7,033 nt of DNA from assembly GCA_949957035.1 (NCBI GenBank), contig CATLIP010000130.1, positions 1 to 7,033 on the forward strand. The letters are read 5' to 3'. A program made the position numbers and the translations under genes. Source of the DNA: an uncultured Lachnospiraceae bacterium (GTDB lineage: Bacteria > Bacillota_A > Clostridia > Lachnospirales > Lachnospiraceae). Below are positions 6,379-7,033 of the stretch, in pieces. The notes beneath the pieces are model-generated. The model saw only the letters and a list, made by a program, of their open reading frames with translations, was not told the DNA's origin and did no database searches. Position 1 is the first letter of the stretch. Every line of letters begins with the position of its first letter.

Positions 6379-6407
6379 TAGTCTATGTGAGGCTTACGCT
6401 TTTTGTG
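6379..6407 (-). promoter_or_regulatory. Candidate SigK-type (mother-cell) promoter for sigK
   Basis: On the minus strand CACA (6404-6407) is followed by 16 bases and then CATAGACTA (6379-6387). This fits the Bacillus SigK consensus (A/C)AC(A/C)-16-CATAnnnTA at every fixed position; the -10 also differs from the SigE form CATACAnT at only one place. Transcription would begin near 6372, about 20 bases before the TTG start. An 8-bp inverted repeat (TTTTTGTG/CACAAAAA, 6400-6421) covers the -35 side, and a 7-bp one (AAGCGTA/TACGCTT, 6365-6401) brackets the -10. The promoter assignment rests on consensus only. Confidence 0.5.
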
Positions 6408-6435
6408 CTTTTCCACAAAAAAGTATTCTTTTTCT

Positions 6436-7033
6436 CTACATTTCCGCCCGTCTCAAAATATCATATCTGTCAGCTTTACACCCCAAATCTACATACAACG
6501 CCTGCTTCGGATGGGGGGCGCTCTCCATCTCCTTCCCTTCCTCATCCACAATTCTTAGCGCCTTCACCTCTTCATTCCTGCCATCTGGTTTCATAATCTC
6601 AATGATCTCCCCCACAGAGAACTTATTCCTCTGCTCAATCCGGTACATTCCATCCTTCTCATCCCCAATAATCCCAAGATAAGTATACTCCTTCACATAG
6701 GTATTATTGTCATAAATCTGGCTTGTCTCATCCGGTTTTCCAAAATAGAACCCTGTGGTAAACTGCCGGTAGGTGCAGTTTGAAATCTGCTCCAAATACC
6801 ACGCCATATTCGCCCGATACTTCTCAGGGCTTTCCAGATAGTCGTCAATCGCCTTTCGATAGGTCCTTGCAACCGTCGCAACATAGAGCGCCGTCTTCAT
6901 CCGCCCCTCAATCTTGAAACTGTCAATCCCCGCGTCAATCATTTCCGGAATATGCTCAATCATACACAAATCCTTGGAATTAAAGATAAATGTACCTCGT
7001 TCATTCTCATATACCGGCAGATATTCTCCCGGC
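6436..7033 (-). CDS. Peptidase U32-family protein (TrhP/YrrO-like), C-terminal 198 residues, cut by the window edge
   Basis: The frame is open from the right edge to TAG at 6436-6438, giving 198 residues that form the C-terminal half of a U32-family protein of about 410 residues. The segment around PGEYLPVYENERGTF and the following IDSFKIEGRMKTALYVATV is highly characteristic of the family. The final 60 or so residues (from FSVGEIIEI to YDILRRAEM) match the U32 C-terminal beta-rich domain. YegQ/YrrO-type members act with prephenate-derived hydroxyl donors in 5-hydroxyuridine formation on tRNA (TrhP); others were named as collagenase-like proteases, so the substrate is not certain. The cysteine-containing signature of the catalytic half lies outside the window, as does the start. 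No strong terminator follows; the 80 bases before sigK hold the sigK promoter and small hairpins. Confidence 0.93.
   Translation of the reverse strand, partial: PGEYLPVYENERGTFIFNSKDLCMIEHIPEMIDAGIDSFKIEGRMKTALYVATVARTYRKAIDDYLESPEKYRANMAWYLEQISNCTYRQFTTGFYFGKPDETSQIYDNNTYVKEYTYLGIIGDEKDGMYRIEQRNKFSVGEIIEIMKPDGRNEEVKALRIVDEEGKEMESAPHPKQALYVDLGCKADRYDILRRAEM

Noticed and set aside
6418..6433. AAAAAG-AATA-CTTTTT hairpin just after the U32 stop, as a terminator
   Set aside because: The stem has one G-C pair and is otherwise A-T, too weak to call; it may only be a chance of the A/T-rich gap.

Overview
The window looks like ordinary chromosomal DNA from a spore-forming Gram-positive member of the Clostridia, most likely a gut Lachnospiraceae relative. 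The basis is the moderate GC content, the presence of sigK, GGAGG-type ribosome binding sites, and the character of the proteins. The species assignment is an inference. Every gene I can support lies on the minus strand, so the biological reading order runs from position 7033 down to 1. I found no mobile element, CRISPR array, tRNA or rRNA.

In transcription order the layout is as follows. The C-terminal half of a peptidase U32-family protein enters from the right edge. It is followed by sigK, which has its own candidate promoter and a clear intrinsic terminator. Next comes a tightly packed three-function envelope cluster. It begins with a processive-type lipid glycosyltransferase (MGDG synthase/UgtP-like) interrupted by one in-frame TAG codon. 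A membrane-anchored NodB-type polysaccharide deacetylase and a flippase-like multi-spanning membrane protein follow. After a 278-bp gap with a good SigA-type promoter and a structured leader come comM (yifB) and dprA, six bases apart. dprA runs off the left edge.

comM and dprA are the conserved DNA-processing pair of Firmicutes; topA often follows but would lie outside the window. The glycosyltransferase, deacetylase and flippase-like genes overlap or nearly touch (4-nt overlap, then a 25-nt gap) and probably act together on a surface glycolipid or glycan. Their position just downstream of sigK is suggestive of, but does not prove, a role in the spore envelope.

The points most worth a second look are: (1) the amber codon splitting the glycosyltransferase, with a strong internal ribosome binding site just after it; (2) a perfect 10-bp inverted repeat that would fold the glycosyltransferase start codon into a stem; (3) a SigK-consensus promoter in front of sigK itself, together with an apparent absence of the SigK pro-sequence; and (4) the leader of comM, which holds a long imperfect hairpin and a 68-codon open frame. 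I see no previously undescribed multi-gene system here.
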